Source: CBDCME01 sp965218865
Lineage (GTDB): Bacteria; Pseudomonadota; Alphaproteobacteria; JAAXGF01
NCBI GenBank assembly: GCA_965218865.1
Contig: CBDCME010000041.1
Location: 1 to 34,775, forward strand
DNA: 34,775 nucleotides
Reading direction: 5' to 3'
Under the pieces are notes generated by a model that was not told the DNA's origin, searched no databases, and saw only the letters and a list, made by a program, of their open reading frames with translations. This document shows positions 1-9,391 of the stretch, in pieces (within the stretch, counting starts at the first letter, position 1; the number at the start of each line of letters is the position of its first letter). A program made the translations under genes and the position numbers.

Positions 1-29
1 ATCTCGGTGGGTTCGAGGGTGGTGGACAT
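1..29 (-). CDS. Start of an unidentified gene downstream of the parB-like gene (partial)
   Basis: On the minus strand an ATG at 27-29 opens a frame beginning MSTTLEPTE that runs off the left edge. An AAAGGAG ribosome binding site lies 7-8 bases upstream. It starts about 130 bp after the stop of the parB-like gene and points the same way, so it is probably the next gene of that operon. Only nine full codons are visible, so no product can be named. Confidence 0.45.
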
Positions 30-156
30 GAGAAGTCTCCTTTCGGGTGCTGAAGGGAAATGGGCCGGCTCTCCCGGATCGCCTCGGCCCCCTCGGACAA
101 AAGCCGTCCTCGAACTCCGGGAGGCGCGCGGCGTCCCGGGGCGGAGAACGGAAGGC

Positions 157-2488
157 CTATTCGACGTGGCGCAGGAACGCCGGAATCTCTTCCGCATCGT
201 CTCCTTCGGGTTCCGGGCCGGCGGAAGTGCTGTCCTCGAAGCCCACGGTCCGGATGATGACCCTGGGGCCGCCATCGGCGGTGGGCACGGCGTTGAACGC
301 GGCGATCTCGGCGGCGAGGTCTCCGAATTCGCCCGCGGGAGCGGGTTGCGGTTCCGGCGGCGCGGTGCCCTCGGCGGCGCGTTCGCTCCCGGCCTGTCCT
401 TCCGGCGTGGCCGTTGCGCCGGCGTCCGTTCCGGCCGTCCCGGATTCAATGGCGTTATCCGGCTCCGGGCCGCCATCTCCGGCCCGGCCCTCGGAATCGT
501 CATCGCCGCAAGCGTCGAAGGCTTCGAATGCCGGGCGGGGTCCACGCCAGGGCCTTGGTTCGCGCCAGGGACGTGATTCCGCACGGAACGCTCTCTCCGA
601 CGGCGAAAGCCCGTTCCATGGCTTTCGCCAGCTCCGGCTTCCTGCTCTTGGCGTGGGCCTGGGCCCAGGCCGGACCCAGGGCCGCGCGGGCGATCTCGAG
701 AATTCGCGCCTTGGTTATCCGCGACCAGAACAGATCGGCCGAGGGCCTGAACCGTTCCGCGAAGTCGATGTCGAGACGGGCTATGGCGGCTTCCAGCTCC
801 GGCCGGACGGACGGCTCGAAGGCGAGCTGGCCGATCACGGTCCTCGCCACGCACGAGGCGAACAGGCGTTGCTTGGCGGATTCGGAAAGGGCGCGAAGCT
901 TGGCGAAAGCGTCTCCGTCGTCTTCCTCGTCCATCCAGCCGAGGGAAAGCGCGGCGCGGTCCTCCGCCAACAGGCGCTCGCGCTCATCGAACTCGGGAAA
1001 GCCATCGCCGCTTCCGCGCCCCATGGGCCGGTCGACGGTCTCGCGCACGGCGATGTCCAGGGCATCGGCACGATAGCCGTTGGCAAATACTCCGCGGGCG
1101 AGCTGGAACAGCAACAGGTCGAAGGCGGCCCCGAAATCCTCCGCCAGACGGGACTTGACGATGCCGGTCCTGACCGCGCGCAGATCGTCGGCGAGACCGG
1201 CGCCGACCCCGACCCGCTTGCGCGCCACCGCCGCCGGATCGGGGGGCGCCGCGGGCGGGGGCATGACGGCAGAGGAAAAAGGATCGCCATCTTCGGAAGA
1301 GGTCCGTCCCGCCTCGGGGACGTCTTCGGGCTTCACCAGGCCCTCCTCGACGCGGAGTTCTCCGTTATGCCCGATCGTGACGAGACAGCCGGCCACGGCC
1401 TTGCGCTCGGGATGGTAGGCGGCGCGGGTGTTGATCGCGGTTTCGAGTTCGCCGAGGCGCTCCTCGATGGCTTCGCCCTCGGCAATCAGCTCGTCGGTCC
1501 AGTCGTCCTCGTCCAGATTGGCGAGTTCGTCATGGCGCGTCCTCAGGCGCTCGATCTCGGCGCCCTCCTCCTCCGTGGCCTCCCCCGGCTCGGGGTAGAC
1601 GCGCCCGTAGCGGGGGACGTGGCGTTCCAATCGATCTCCAGGACCGCCTCGGCCCACTTCCATTCGGAGCGCGGACCGCGCGCCGCGGCTGCGAGCTTGT
1701 CCATGGCGAGCTTGCGCAAAAGCTCGGGATCGTCGAGCCAGATTCCCCGGTCGTCGTCCTCGGCGAAGAGGTCGCGGGTGACCGTGCCGCCCGCCGCCTC
1801 GTAGGCCTCGACGCCGACGAAGCGGGCGACGCCGGACGAGCCCCGGACCCGGCCTTCGGTGAGCATGCGTTTCACCTGCCAGGCCGAGGGGCCGGTGGTA
1901 TTGCTCCTTCGCTTCGTTCCAGACCGCGAGCTGCCGGCCCCGGTCGGCGGTGACGGCGAACGCCGTCAGGGCCTCCAGGTCCAACTCGCCCGCGCGGTAG
2001 GCGTTCAGGATCTCCGGCGCCACGCCGCCCAGCCGCAGGCGCTTCTCGACGGTGCGCTCGGAGACCCCGAATCTCGCGGCGATGTCGGCCACGCGGGAAC
2101 CGGCCCCGGCCAGGGCCTTGAACGCCTCCACCTGGTCGGCCGGGTGCATCGCGGCCCTGACCGCGTTCTCGGCCAGGGACAGCTCGGCCTCGCCGGCGGC
2201 GTCGTTTGTCATGCGGCAGGGCACGGGGAAGTCCTCGTCCAGGGTTCCCTCGCGGGCCAGGGCCTTCATGGCGGCGAGCCTGCGGCCTCCGGCGATCACG
2301 GCGTAGCGGCCGGTGCCGTCGGCGCCGGGGCCGAGGCAGCGGGCGACCAGGTTCTCCAACAAGCCGTGGGCGGCGATCGAGGCCTTGAGTTCGGCCAGGG
2401 CCCGCTCCCCGGCGTCTGTCTTGCGGACGTTGGCGGGGGAGAGTTCCAATTGGCTCAGGGGAATGGATCGGATGACGGGTTCGGACAT
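157..2488 (-). pseudogene. ParB/RepB/Spo0J-like partition protein of a plasmid or ICE, three frameshifts
   Basis: The start is the ATG at 2486-2488, preceded by GGAGG with 6-nt spacing, giving MSEPVIRSIPLSQLELSPANV. Residues 1-200 show a ParB N-terminal nuclease-like core (SIAAHGLLENLVA, then GGRRLAAMKAL) and a helix-turn-helix (VADIAARFGVSERTVEKRL). A long acidic C-terminal region follows, typical of the roughly 650-780-residue ParB-like proteins of alphaproteobacterial plasmids and ICEs. The frame breaks near 1888-1891 (one extra base in a C4 run on the coding strand), returns near 1612-1616 (one base missing in a C5 run), and breaks again near 528-535. The last frame ends with EEIPAFLRHVE and a TAG at 157-159. 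Reading across all three gives about 777 residues. The first two indels lie in homopolymers and compensate each other, so sequencing error is as likely as real decay. Confidence 0.8.
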
Positions 2489-2509
2489 GGCAACCTCCAG
2501 GATTGGAAA

Positions 2510-2528
2510 GGCCGCCCGTGGGGCGGCC
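2510..2528 (-). terminator. GC hairpin between the DUF2958 gene and the parB-like gene
   Basis: Perfect 8-bp arms (GGCCGCCC / GGGCGGCC) with a 3-nt loop sit just upstream of the parB-like ribosome binding site. On the minus strand only three T residues follow. It could be an attenuator or an mRNA-processing hairpin and need not be a strong terminator. Confidence 0.35.
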
Positions 2529-2577
2529 GTCGATGAAACACAGGCGATGGATGGGCGTACTTTCCCGGGCGCCCCGG

Positions 2578-2931
2578 TCAGGCGGCGATGAAGCCCCGCT
2601 CGCGGGCCTCGGCGGCGTATTCGGACAGGCTCTTCGCGGCCCGGAAACGCAGGTCGCGCTCGATGCCGAGGCGGCCGGGTCCCCGGACCGCCGCCAGCTC
2701 GGACAGGCGCACGCCGCCTAACTCCGGATGGCCCAAATCGCAAAGGCCGAAAGCGATATCGTGGTCATCGGAATGCAATTCGCTGAGCAACCACGTCCCC
2801 GTGGCCCAGGGGCAGAACAGTTTCACCACCGGGGCGAAGTCCCGGGTGTCGCCATCGCGGGCGATATGGGCCGCGTTGACGCGTCCGTTCTCGAGCATTC
2901 GTTGGCGTTGTTCGTTGGTCAGAAGTTGCAT
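2578..2931 (-). CDS. DUF2958 domain-containing protein
   Basis: A 117-aa protein starting MQLLTNEQRQRMLENGR. The core PVVKLFCPWATGTWLLSEL, then the stretch around DIAFGLCDLG-PELGGVRLSEL, is the pattern of DUF2958. These are small proteins of unknown biochemical role that recur beside ParB-like and Toprim genes on conjugative and mobilizable elements. Length fits the family (about 110-120 aa). I placed the start at the ATG at 2929-2931, which matches the usual N-terminus. The longer upstream reading is arginine/proline-rich and looks spurious. It lies about 90 bp before the parB-like gene on the same strand, so the two probably form an operon. Function is not predictable from sequence. Confidence 0.75.
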   Translation of the reverse strand: MQLLTNEQRQRMLENGRVNAAHIARDGDTRDFAPVVKLFCPWATGTWLLSELHSDDHDIAFGLCDLGHPELGGVRLSELAAVRGPGRLGIERDLRFRAAKSLSEYAAEARERGFIAA

Positions 2932-3095
2932 CGTCCGTTCTCCTCGTTCTCCGGTTCGCGGGGCTGGCGGCGGAAGTTTCTCTCTCCGCCACCGGCCCCT
3001 CACCTCTCTGAGGCCGGACTCTCCCTTTCTTGGCAGCGCGGTGCGAAGGAGAACGGTTGTTGACGCGGCGCGGGGGCGTCGTCTAAACCCCGGCC

Positions 3096-3770
3096 ATGGG
3101 CCACACGCGGAAACAACTCGCCCATCTGGCGGCGCTGTTGGACGGACTCCGGCCGAAGGGGAGTGGAATGACGCTCGGGGAGTTCGACGGATGCGCCGCC
3201 GGGGTGATCGTCTGTCCAGAAACGATCCCGCCTTCGGAATGGCTGCACCTGGTATGGGGCAATGCCGTTTTCGGAGATACCCGGGAGGCGGAAACTGCCG
3301 CCGGGGCCGTGATCGGCCATTACAACCGGGTGGCGCGGGACCTGGAGCGCGATTTCAAGCTGTACGCGCCCGTATATGAAATCGACGACGCCAGCGGCGA
3401 ACTTCTATGGGAACCGTGGACCGACGGTTTCGAGCGGGCGATGCGGCTGCGCGCGGACGCCTGGGAGAGGGTTGTCGAAAGCGGCGGCGAGGCGTCGGTG
3501 GCGGTCAACATGATCCTGGCGATGAACGACATCGACCACGGCCGCTCCGATCTGACGGAAAACACGATAGACGAAATCGACCGGACGGCTTCGGAGCTGA
3601 TCCCGAATTTCGTCCGCATTCTAAACGCCTGGACGAAATCGCGCGGGCCGGGCGGCGGCTGGCCTTCGGCGCCCCAAGGCCCGGCGTTCTTCGGGCGCAA
3701 GGCGGGCCGCAACGAGCTGTGTGCGTGTGGCTCGGGGCGGAAGTACAAGCGTTGTTGCGGTGCACACTGA
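3096..3770 (+). CDS. UPF0149 / YecA family protein with C-terminal SEC-C zinc motif
   Basis: A 224-aa protein. Residues 25-55 (MTLGEFDGCAAGVIVCPETI, then PPSEWLHLVWG) match the UPF0149 (YgfB/YecA) signature around the conserved E-x-D-G and PSEW elements. The C-terminus, GRNELCACGSGRKYKRCC, is a SEC-C motif with a CxCx8CC-type zinc ligand set, as in SecA tails. Members are soluble and their role is unclear; SEC-C often mediates protein or ribosome contacts. No obvious ribosome binding site precedes 3096. The ATG at 3168 has GGGGAG upstream, but the preceding residues fit the family, so I keep 3096. It is divergent from the DUF2958/parB operon and convergent with dinB. Confidence 0.75.
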   Translation: MGHTRKQLAHLAALLDGLRPKGSGMTLGEFDGCAAGVIVCPETIPPSEWLHLVWGNAVFGDTREAETAAGAVIGHYNRVARDLERDFKLYAPVYEIDDASGELLWEPWTDGFERAMRLRADAWERVVESGGEASVAVNMILAMNDIDHGRSDLTENTIDEIDRTASELIPNFVRILNAWTKSRGPGGGWPSAPQGPAFFGRKAGRNELCACGSGRKYKRCCGAH

Positions 3771-3847
3771 GAGCGCCGCTGGCTTCGTGACAAACGCGTC
3801 GCGGATAATCGGCGCTGAGCGGACGGATTAAAGCTCCGGCGCGACGG

Positions 3848-5140
3848 TCAAGTCTTGGAAGGCCCCTGTCCGATGGCGCGGACGCGGAAGCCCCGGCCCT
3901 TGATCACGGCATCGTCGCCAAAGCGGTCGTACAGCCGGTCGAGGGCCATCTCCAAGTTGGCGGCGGCAGCATCGCCGTCATGAAAAAGGTCTCCCTGGAA
4001 GGGGGTTCCCGCTTCCTGGAGGCCGTGGGCGCCGATGCCGATAAGGCGAAAGAAGCGGCCGTCGGTCTCGCGCCGGAGCAGCGGCTCGGCCGCGCGGAAC
4101 AGCACCTCGGCGGAGCGGGAGGGTTGTGCGAGCCGGCTGCTTCGGGTGATGAGGCGGAAATCGGCGGTCTTAAGCTTCAGGGCGACGCCGGTGCCGTTCA
4201 GTCCCGCGCGTTTCAGCCGGCGCGAAACTTTTTCCGAAAGCCGCCACAAGATTGGGCGCAGCCGGGCAAAATCGGCAAGGTCGGCATCGAGGGTGATTTC
4301 CGAGGAAATGCTTTTGGGTTTACCGCTCGGGTCGACGGCGCGCTCGTCCTCGCCCCTGGCGCAGCGATGGAGACGGCGGCCAATCTTCCCATAGCGGGCC
4401 ACGAGATCGTCCTCGGACATCCGGGCGAGTTGACCGATCATCGTGATGCCGTCCCGTGCGAGACGGCGTTGCATGGCTCTTCCGACACCCCATAGCAGGC
4501 CAACCGGCTTTCCAGCGAGAAAATTGCGCGCCTCGGCACGGCCGATGACGGCGAAGCCACGCGGCTTTTTGAGATCGGAGGCAATCTTGGCGAGGAACTT
4601 GTTGTAGCTTAAGCCGATCGAAACCGTGATCCTCAGTTTTTTCTCGATGTCGCGGGCCAGGCGCACCAGCGTTTCCGCCGGGGGCCCCCGGTGCAGCGCT
4701 TCCGTGCCGCTCAGGTCCATGAAGGCCTCGTCTATGGAGAGCGGCTCCACGAGCGGCGTCAGTGTTTGCATCATGTCGCGCACCTCGCGGCCCACGGCGG
4801 CGTATTTCGCCATGTCGGGCTTGACGACCGCCGCTTCGGGGCAAAGCTTCAGGGCCTTGAACATGGGCATGGCGGAGTGCACGCCGTAGCGGCGCGCGGT
4901 GTAGCACGCGGCAGCCACGACGCCCCGGTGGCGCCCGCCCACGATTACCGGCTTGTCCGCCAGCTCCGGCCGGTCGCGCTTCTCCACCGAGGCGTAGAAG
5001 GCGTCGCAATCGAGATGGGCGATGGCGAGATCGAACAGCTCGGCATGGCGCAGGATGCGAGGCGAACCGCACTCGGGGCAGTTTCCGGCGCCGCCGGTAG
5101 AGTCATGTCCGCAGTCTCTGCAAAGCGCCGGCATGGCCAT
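3848..5140 (-). CDS. dinB: DNA polymerase IV (Y-family, error-prone)
   Basis: About 430 aa. An N-terminal zinc ribbon (CRDCGHD ... CPECGS) precedes the polymerase and is a common extension in alphaproteobacterial DinB. Catalytic motifs are present: AHLDCDAFYASVE (first Asp) and PLSIDEAFMDL (Asp-Glu pair). They are followed by the SIGLSYNKFLAKIASDLKKP element, a helix-hairpin-helix (LWGVGRAMQRRLARDGI) and a little-finger domain. No beta-clamp peptide is obvious at the C-terminus (ending IGQGPSKT). Expected role: translesion synthesis past damaged bases in the cytoplasm. Start chosen at the ATG at 5138-5140 (MAMPALCRDCG). A TTG further upstream would add nine residues. It appears intact and monocistronic. 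Confidence 0.9.
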   Translation of the reverse strand: MAMPALCRDCGHDSTGGAGNCPECGSPRILRHAELFDLAIAHLDCDAFYASVEKRDRPELADKPVIVGGRHRGVVAAACYTARRYGVHSAMPMFKALKLCPEAAVVKPDMAKYAAVGREVRDMMQTLTPLVEPLSIDEAFMDLSGTEALHRGPPAETLVRLARDIEKKLRITVSIGLSYNKFLAKIASDLKKPRGFAVIGRAEARNFLAGKPVGLLWGVGRAMQRRLARDGITMIGQLARMSEDDLVARYGKIGRRLHRCARGEDERAVDPSGKPKSISSEITLDADLADFARLRPILWRLSEKVSRRLKRAGLNGTGVALKLKTADFRLITRSSRLAQPSRSAEVLFRAAEPLLRRETDGRFFRLIGIGAHGLQEAGTPFQGDLFHDGDAAAANLEMALDRLYDRFGDDAVIKGRGFRVRAIGQGPSKT

Positions 5141-5379
5141 TGTCCGAGGCGGAACAGTCGGGTCCAAAGCAGCATACGCCGTTTCCCGCGCTTGGGCGAG
5201 AGGCAGCGAGTCTGCGATAGTAATCAGGAAGCGGCACTGAACTTTGGCGGTTGCTCCACGTACGTACTAGCGAAAAAGGGTTGGCGAACTGTACCTGTTC
5301 AAGGACGAGTAATTCGCGCGAACGCCTATTGTTGTGGCATGATCGTAACACCCAACCTCTCAATGGCGAGGGTTCGTAC

Positions 5380-8300
5380 GTGCTGACGGAAGAAGAACGA
5401 GACAAGCTGGTCTCGGAGCTTGCCGCGCGGCCCGGACACGAGAAAGTTCGCGCGCTGCTTCATCGGCTCCTTGTCGACGGGCTTGGAGCCGACAGCAGGG
5501 ACATCGATTTCGAGAAGCCGGCGCCCGAGGTGCATGGGCGTATCGACGCCTTGCTCGGACGGACGGTTTTCGAGTTGAAGTCCGATCTGAGGCGTGAACG
5601 CAAGGATGCCGAGGAAGGGCTGGCGCGATATCTGTCGGAACGTGAGGGGCGCTCCGGAGAAAAGTTTGTGGGCATCGCCACCGACGGTGCCGACTTCACC
5701 GCCTATTTTCTCAAGAACGGCGCCGTCGTGGAGGTGGGGGCCTATCGCACGGATCCGGCCACGTCCAGAGACCTGTTGCCCTGGTTGCAGGGCGCGGTCG
5801 CCATCGGAGAGGGACTTCCGCCGGATCCGGCTACCGTGAAGCGGGAGTTCGGCCGGGAGAGCCTGGCCGCGAAGCGGGCGCTGGACGATCTCGGCGAGTT
5901 CTGGGATCGCATCGGAAAAACGCCAGAGGGGCGTTTGAAGCGGGAGTTGTGGAATAGACTCCTGGGGATTGCCTACGGGGCCGAAGTGGGCGACGATGGC
6001 TTGTTTCTGCAACATACCTATCTGGCGGTCGTCGCGAAGGCCGTGGCCTGGGCCGCGATGATCGAGGCGCCGCCCGAGAACGCGGCCGCGCTGCTGTACG
6101 GAACCGGGTTCTCGGACCTCGGCATCACCGGGCAGAGCGAGCCGGATTTCTTCGACTGGATGCTCGCTAGCGAAGATGGCGGGGAATTGGTCATGCGGAT
6201 CGCGGGACAGGTCAACCGGTTCCGCATGCGCGACATTCGCGTCGATATCCTCAAGGCGATTTACGAAAGCTTGATAGACCCCGAGACCCGCCACGATCTC
6301 GGCGAGTACTACACGCCGGACTGGCTGGCCGCCCGCGTGGTCGCGGCAACCGTGAATAATCCGCTTGAACAACGGGTCATGGACCCGGCCTGCGGCTCCG
6401 GAACGTTTCTGTTCCACGCGGTGCGGGCCGTGCTCGACGCGGCCGGAGGCGCCGGCTTGTCACCGTCGAAAGCGGTTCGCCGCGCGGTCGAGTTGGTGGC
6501 TGGGATCGACATTCACCCCGTGGCCGTCATCTTCGCCCGCGTTACCTATCTGCTAGCGTGCTTGCCGGTGCTGCGAAAGGAGCACCCGGGCAGCATCGCC
6601 TTGCCGGTCTACCTCGGAGACGCGCTACAATGGAACTTGGCCCGAACAGGCGAGAAGGGGAAGCAGCTCGATCTTCTGGCCAGCGACGATGTTTTGGAGA
6701 TATTCGTTCCGGCGTTCACGTTACCCGAGCCGAGGCCCCGGCGTCTCGGGGAGGCGAGGCTGCGTTTCCCGGCCGGCGTGGCATCCGATGCGGGAGCTTT
6801 CGATCATGTGTTGAATATAATGATTACGTTTGGCGCGGGTTCGAAGCCGGCCGCCAGCTTCGCGGCATGGATGGACCGGGAAATAACGTTGCCAATAGAA
6901 GACCGGGAGGTTCTCCGGGAAACCTATGAGGTCATGCGCCGCCTTCAGAACGAAGGCCGGAACCATATCTGGGGCTACGTGGCGCGCAACCTCGCCCGGC
7001 CTGTCTGGCTGTCGAGCGAAGGACAGAAGGCCGATGTCGTGATCGGTAATCCGCCGTGGTTGGCTTACCGGCATATGAAAGGAAGTTTGCAAGACAGATA
7101 CAAAAAGGAAGCCGTGGCCGCGAGAGTCTGGTGGTCTGGAAGGGGCACTTCGGCAAATGACCTCTCTGCGTACTTCTACACGCGCGCGGCTTCGCTCTAC
7201 ATGCGCCGGATGGGACGGATTGCTTTGGTCATGCCGTACGCCGCGATGACGCGCCAGGCCTACCGGGAGTTCCGCAAGGGCAGAGTCGCGCGGTATGGGC
7301 ATGTCGAGTTTCGCCTTCGTTTCACGAATGCGTGGGCATTCGGACCGGATGTGCAGCCGATTTTCCCGGTGCCGAGCTGCGTGTTGTTCGCCGAAGTTCA
7401 TGGCGAGCCGCTGGCTGCGGCGCTGCCGAAGGAGGTGCGGAAATTCGCGGGCGTTTTGCCGATGCGCGATGCAGATCGGGTCGAGGCGGAAAGGACGTTG
7501 AAGGAAACGGCCGCATTCTGGCCCACGGAGGCCTCCGAGCTGGCGGGATCGCCGTATCGGCGCATGTTCCGCAATGGTGCGACCCTTTGGCCGAGACGCT
7601 TGGTCCTTGTCGAGCCGGTGCCGGTTTCTGGGAGGCTCCCTCCCAACCCCGAGTTTCCGCTCGTCCGTGGGCGAACGGGCAATCAGGACAAGCTACCATG
7701 GAAGTACGTTTCCCCGCCTCAAGGCACGATAGAGAAAGAGTTCCTGCGGCCGGTGCTGCTTGGTGAGTGCATCGCCCCGTTCCGAGTTCTGTCGCCACAA
7801 CGAGCCGTCATTCCCTGGGATGCGGAGTGGCCCGAATTGTTGTACGCGGAAATGGCCGAGGCCCGTGGATACCCGAAATTGGCTTCCTGGCTCGAAAAGA
7901 CTGGGATGCTCTGGAATGAGAACGGTAGGGGACGAAGGTCTTTTCTGGAGCAATATGACTACTTCGGTCAACTTTCGGCACAGTTTCCGATAGGGCCGAT
8001 CCGCGTTGTGTACACGAAGGCAGGCACCAATCTCGCGGCGGCGGTGGTTCGGGACGGGAAGGCGATCATCGATCAATCGCTTTATTGGGCAGCGGTGGAA
8101 AGTCTCGAAGAAGCCCGCTATCTCTGCGGCATTCTCAACAGTGAAGCGTTACGCGCCGGCGTGGAACGCTATCAATCGGAAGGCCAATGGGGTGCGCGAC
8201 ATTTCGATAAGTATGTCTTCAATCTACCGATTCCGCGTTTCGACGAAGGCGATGCGCTTCACCGCGCGCTTGCCGACGCCGCCGAGACGGCGGAAAGGGT

Positions 8301-8499
8301 TGCGGACGCCGTGGCGAAGACGGAAGGCGAGTATTTCACAAAGATACGAGGGCGAGTACGTGCCGCGCTTGCGGGGCACGGAGTCGCCAGTCGACTGGAA
8401 ATTTTGGTGGCTGAATTGTTCAACGCGGCATTAAGGACGCGCCGGGCAAACCGACCTGCTCCGGCACGGAGCGCTCGCGTTCGAATGTATTCGACGTGA
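5380..8499 (+). CDS. Type IIG-like single-polypeptide restriction endonuclease / N6-adenine methyltransferase
   Basis: About 1,039 aa from a GTG at 5380, with GAGGG 7 nt upstream. The in-frame extension above it is not family-like. Domains in order: residues 25-110 hold a PD-(D/E)xK-type nuclease region (GRIDALLGRTVFELKSDL, with Asp near 55 and an ExK near 65). A helical region follows, then a gamma-class methylase with LGEYYTP before motif I DPACGSGTFLF (near 335) and motif IV NPPW (near 557). A C-terminal target-recognition and coiled region completes it. This architecture is that of Eco57I-type enzymes, which cut and methylate with one chain. No separate specificity or helicase subunit is nearby, so a multi-subunit type I or BREX system is unlikely. 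It lies between dinB and the mobilization genes and was probably acquired horizontally. Confidence 0.8.
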   Translation: MLTEEERDKLVSELAARPGHEKVRALLHRLLVDGLGADSRDIDFEKPAPEVHGRIDALLGRTVFELKSDLRRERKDAEEGLARYLSEREGRSGEKFVGIATDGADFTAYFLKNGAVVEVGAYRTDPATSRDLLPWLQGAVAIGEGLPPDPATVKREFGRESLAAKRALDDLGEFWDRIGKTPEGRLKRELWNRLLGIAYGAEVGDDGLFLQHTYLAVVAKAVAWAAMIEAPPENAAALLYGTGFSDLGITGQSEPDFFDWMLASEDGGELVMRIAGQVNRFRMRDIRVDILKAIYESLIDPETRHDLGEYYTPDWLAARVVAATVNNPLEQRVMDPACGSGTFLFHAVRAVLDAAGGAGLSPSKAVRRAVELVAGIDIHPVAVIFARVTYLLACLPVLRKEHPGSIALPVYLGDALQWNLARTGEKGKQLDLLASDDVLEIFVPAFTLPEPRPRRLGEARLRFPAGVASDAGAFDHVLNIMITFGAGSKPAASFAAWMDREITLPIEDREVLRETYEVMRRLQNEGRNHIWGYVARNLARPVWLSSEGQKADVVIGNPPWLAYRHMKGSLQDRYKKEAVAARVWWSGRGTSANDLSAYFYTRAASLYMRRMGRIALVMPYAAMTRQAYREFRKGRVARYGHVEFRLRFTNAWAFGPDVQPIFPVPSCVLFAEVHGEPLAAALPKEVRKFAGVLPMRDADRVEAERTLKETAAFWPTEASELAGSPYRRMFRNGATLWPRRLVLVEPVPVSGRLPPNPEFPLVRGRTGNQDKLPWKYVSPPQGTIEKEFLRPVLLGECIAPFRVLSPQRAVIPWDAEWPELLYAEMAEARGYPKLASWLEKTGMLWNENGRGRRSFLEQYDYFGQLSAQFPIGPIRVVYTKAGTNLAAAVVRDGKAIIDQSLYWAAVESLEEARYLCGILNSEALRAGVERYQSEGQWGARHFDKYVFNLPIPRFDEGDALHRALADAAETAERVADAVAKTEGEYFTKIRGRVRAALAGHGVASRLEILVAELFNAALRTRRANRPAPARSARVRMYST

Positions 8500-8590
8500 T
8501 GTTTCGGCGTCGCGAACGATGCCAATTGTTTCCATTAAGGCGAACCGCTTCATCTTGACTGACTCCGTCTTCCGGTGACCGATGTACAGC

Positions 8591-8620
8591 TCTCAATACA
8601 GGCCTGGTCTCAATACAGGC
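8591..8620 (+). repeat. 13-bp direct repeat upstream of the mob operon
   Basis: TCTCAATACAGGC occurs at 8591-8603 and again at 8608-8620, a 17-bp period. It lies in the intergenic stretch between the restriction-methylase gene and the mobilization operon. It could be an operator or a replication-slippage product. Confidence 0.5.
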
Positions 8621-8666
8621 ATGGAAACTGGCTCAACCCATTGGAATCGTGTAAGATAAGAATGCC

Positions 8667-8688
8667 GGCTCCGCATGGATGCGAAGCC
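8667..8688. repeat. Imperfect palindrome in the mob operon leader
   Basis: Ten-base arms GGCTCCGCAT / ATGCGAAGCC (one mismatch) flank a 2-bp centre, about 35 bp before the first mob gene. This suits a dimeric repressor operator, possibly for autoregulation by the MobC-like protein. It lacks a nick motif, so I do not read it as oriT. Confidence 0.4.
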
Positions 8689-8723
8689 GCGAGATAACGG
8701 CAGGGAAAGAAGGGGGACGGAGC

Positions 8724-9329
8724 ATGACAGGTAAGGTTCGGAGAGCCGGAACGGGCGCGGGTGGCGCGGTATCGGTCGCCGGGAGCCAAAGTCCGGGCCG
8801 GGATGCGCCGCTGCCAGCCTCACGGGGGGAGGCGGCCGAAGAGACAGGAAACGAGGCGGTGCGCGGCGAGTTGGATCGCGTCGCCGCGAGGACCGGCCTG
8901 CCGGCGGTCGACGTGCGGCGGTGCCTATTCCATTCGGACGCCTATCGGGCGAAGGTCGCCGCCGCGACCGCAACCGATGAGGAGGCGTTGATCGACGAGA
9001 TGATGCCCGGAAGGCGGGCAATCGAGGATGTTTTCGACGAGACCTTCGCCCTGAGTCAGGCCATTGAGGAACGCCTCGACGAAATCAAGGCTGCCGCTGC
9101 CGCCGGCACCCTCTTGCGCCCTGAAGACAAAGCCGTGGACGAGACCAAGGATACGTCGGCTTTCGCCCAGGCCGACGAGAATCCGATGGATGGGGAGCTG
9201 GAATATGTCACCGGGAAAACCGGCATGCCGCTGGCCGCTGTGCGGCGGTGTCTGGTGGAATCGGCTTTGTGCAGGATAGATCACAATCTTGCGGAGGCTG
9301 AACGTAACGTTGCGTTGATGCGGCATTGA
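8724..9329 (+). CDS. Hypothetical protein at the head of the mobilization operon, with an internal repeat
   Basis: A 201-aa protein starting MTGKVRRAGTGAGG after a GGGGGACGGAG ribosome binding site. I do not recognise the family. Two similar segments occur: residues about 51-78 (ELDRVAARTGLPAVDVRRCL...) and about 153-180 (ELEYVTGKTGMPLAAVRRCL...), each resembling a short helix-turn-helix-like unit. The middle is acidic and alanine-rich (probably helical), and the N-terminus is basic and disordered. It sits 62 bp before the MobC-like gene on the same strand, so it is plausibly an accessory relaxosome or regulatory protein. That role is inferred only from position and the repeat. Confidence 0.6.
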   Translation: MTGKVRRAGTGAGGAVSVAGSQSPGRDAPLPASRGEAAEETGNEAVRGELDRVAARTGLPAVDVRRCLFHSDAYRAKVAAATATDEEALIDEMMPGRRAIEDVFDETFALSQAIEERLDEIKAAAAAGTLLRPEDKAVDETKDTSAFAQADENPMDGELEYVTGKTGMPLAAVRRCLVESALCRIDHNLAEAERNVALMRH

Positions 9330-9391
9330 TCCGGGAACGTCAAGGTGATGGTGGATGACGGAGACGGGTCGATGGCGGAAGGGCAAAGGAG

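Noticed and set aside
47..1804. Long plus-strand open frame (585 codons) opposite the parB-like gene
   Set aside because: It is the antisense of a GC-rich coding region. It has no family-like motifs, while the minus strand reads as ParB.
8667..8688. Palindrome upstream of the mob operon as oriT
   Set aside because: No YATCCTG-type nick motif is nearby, whereas 14082-14127 has a strong one.
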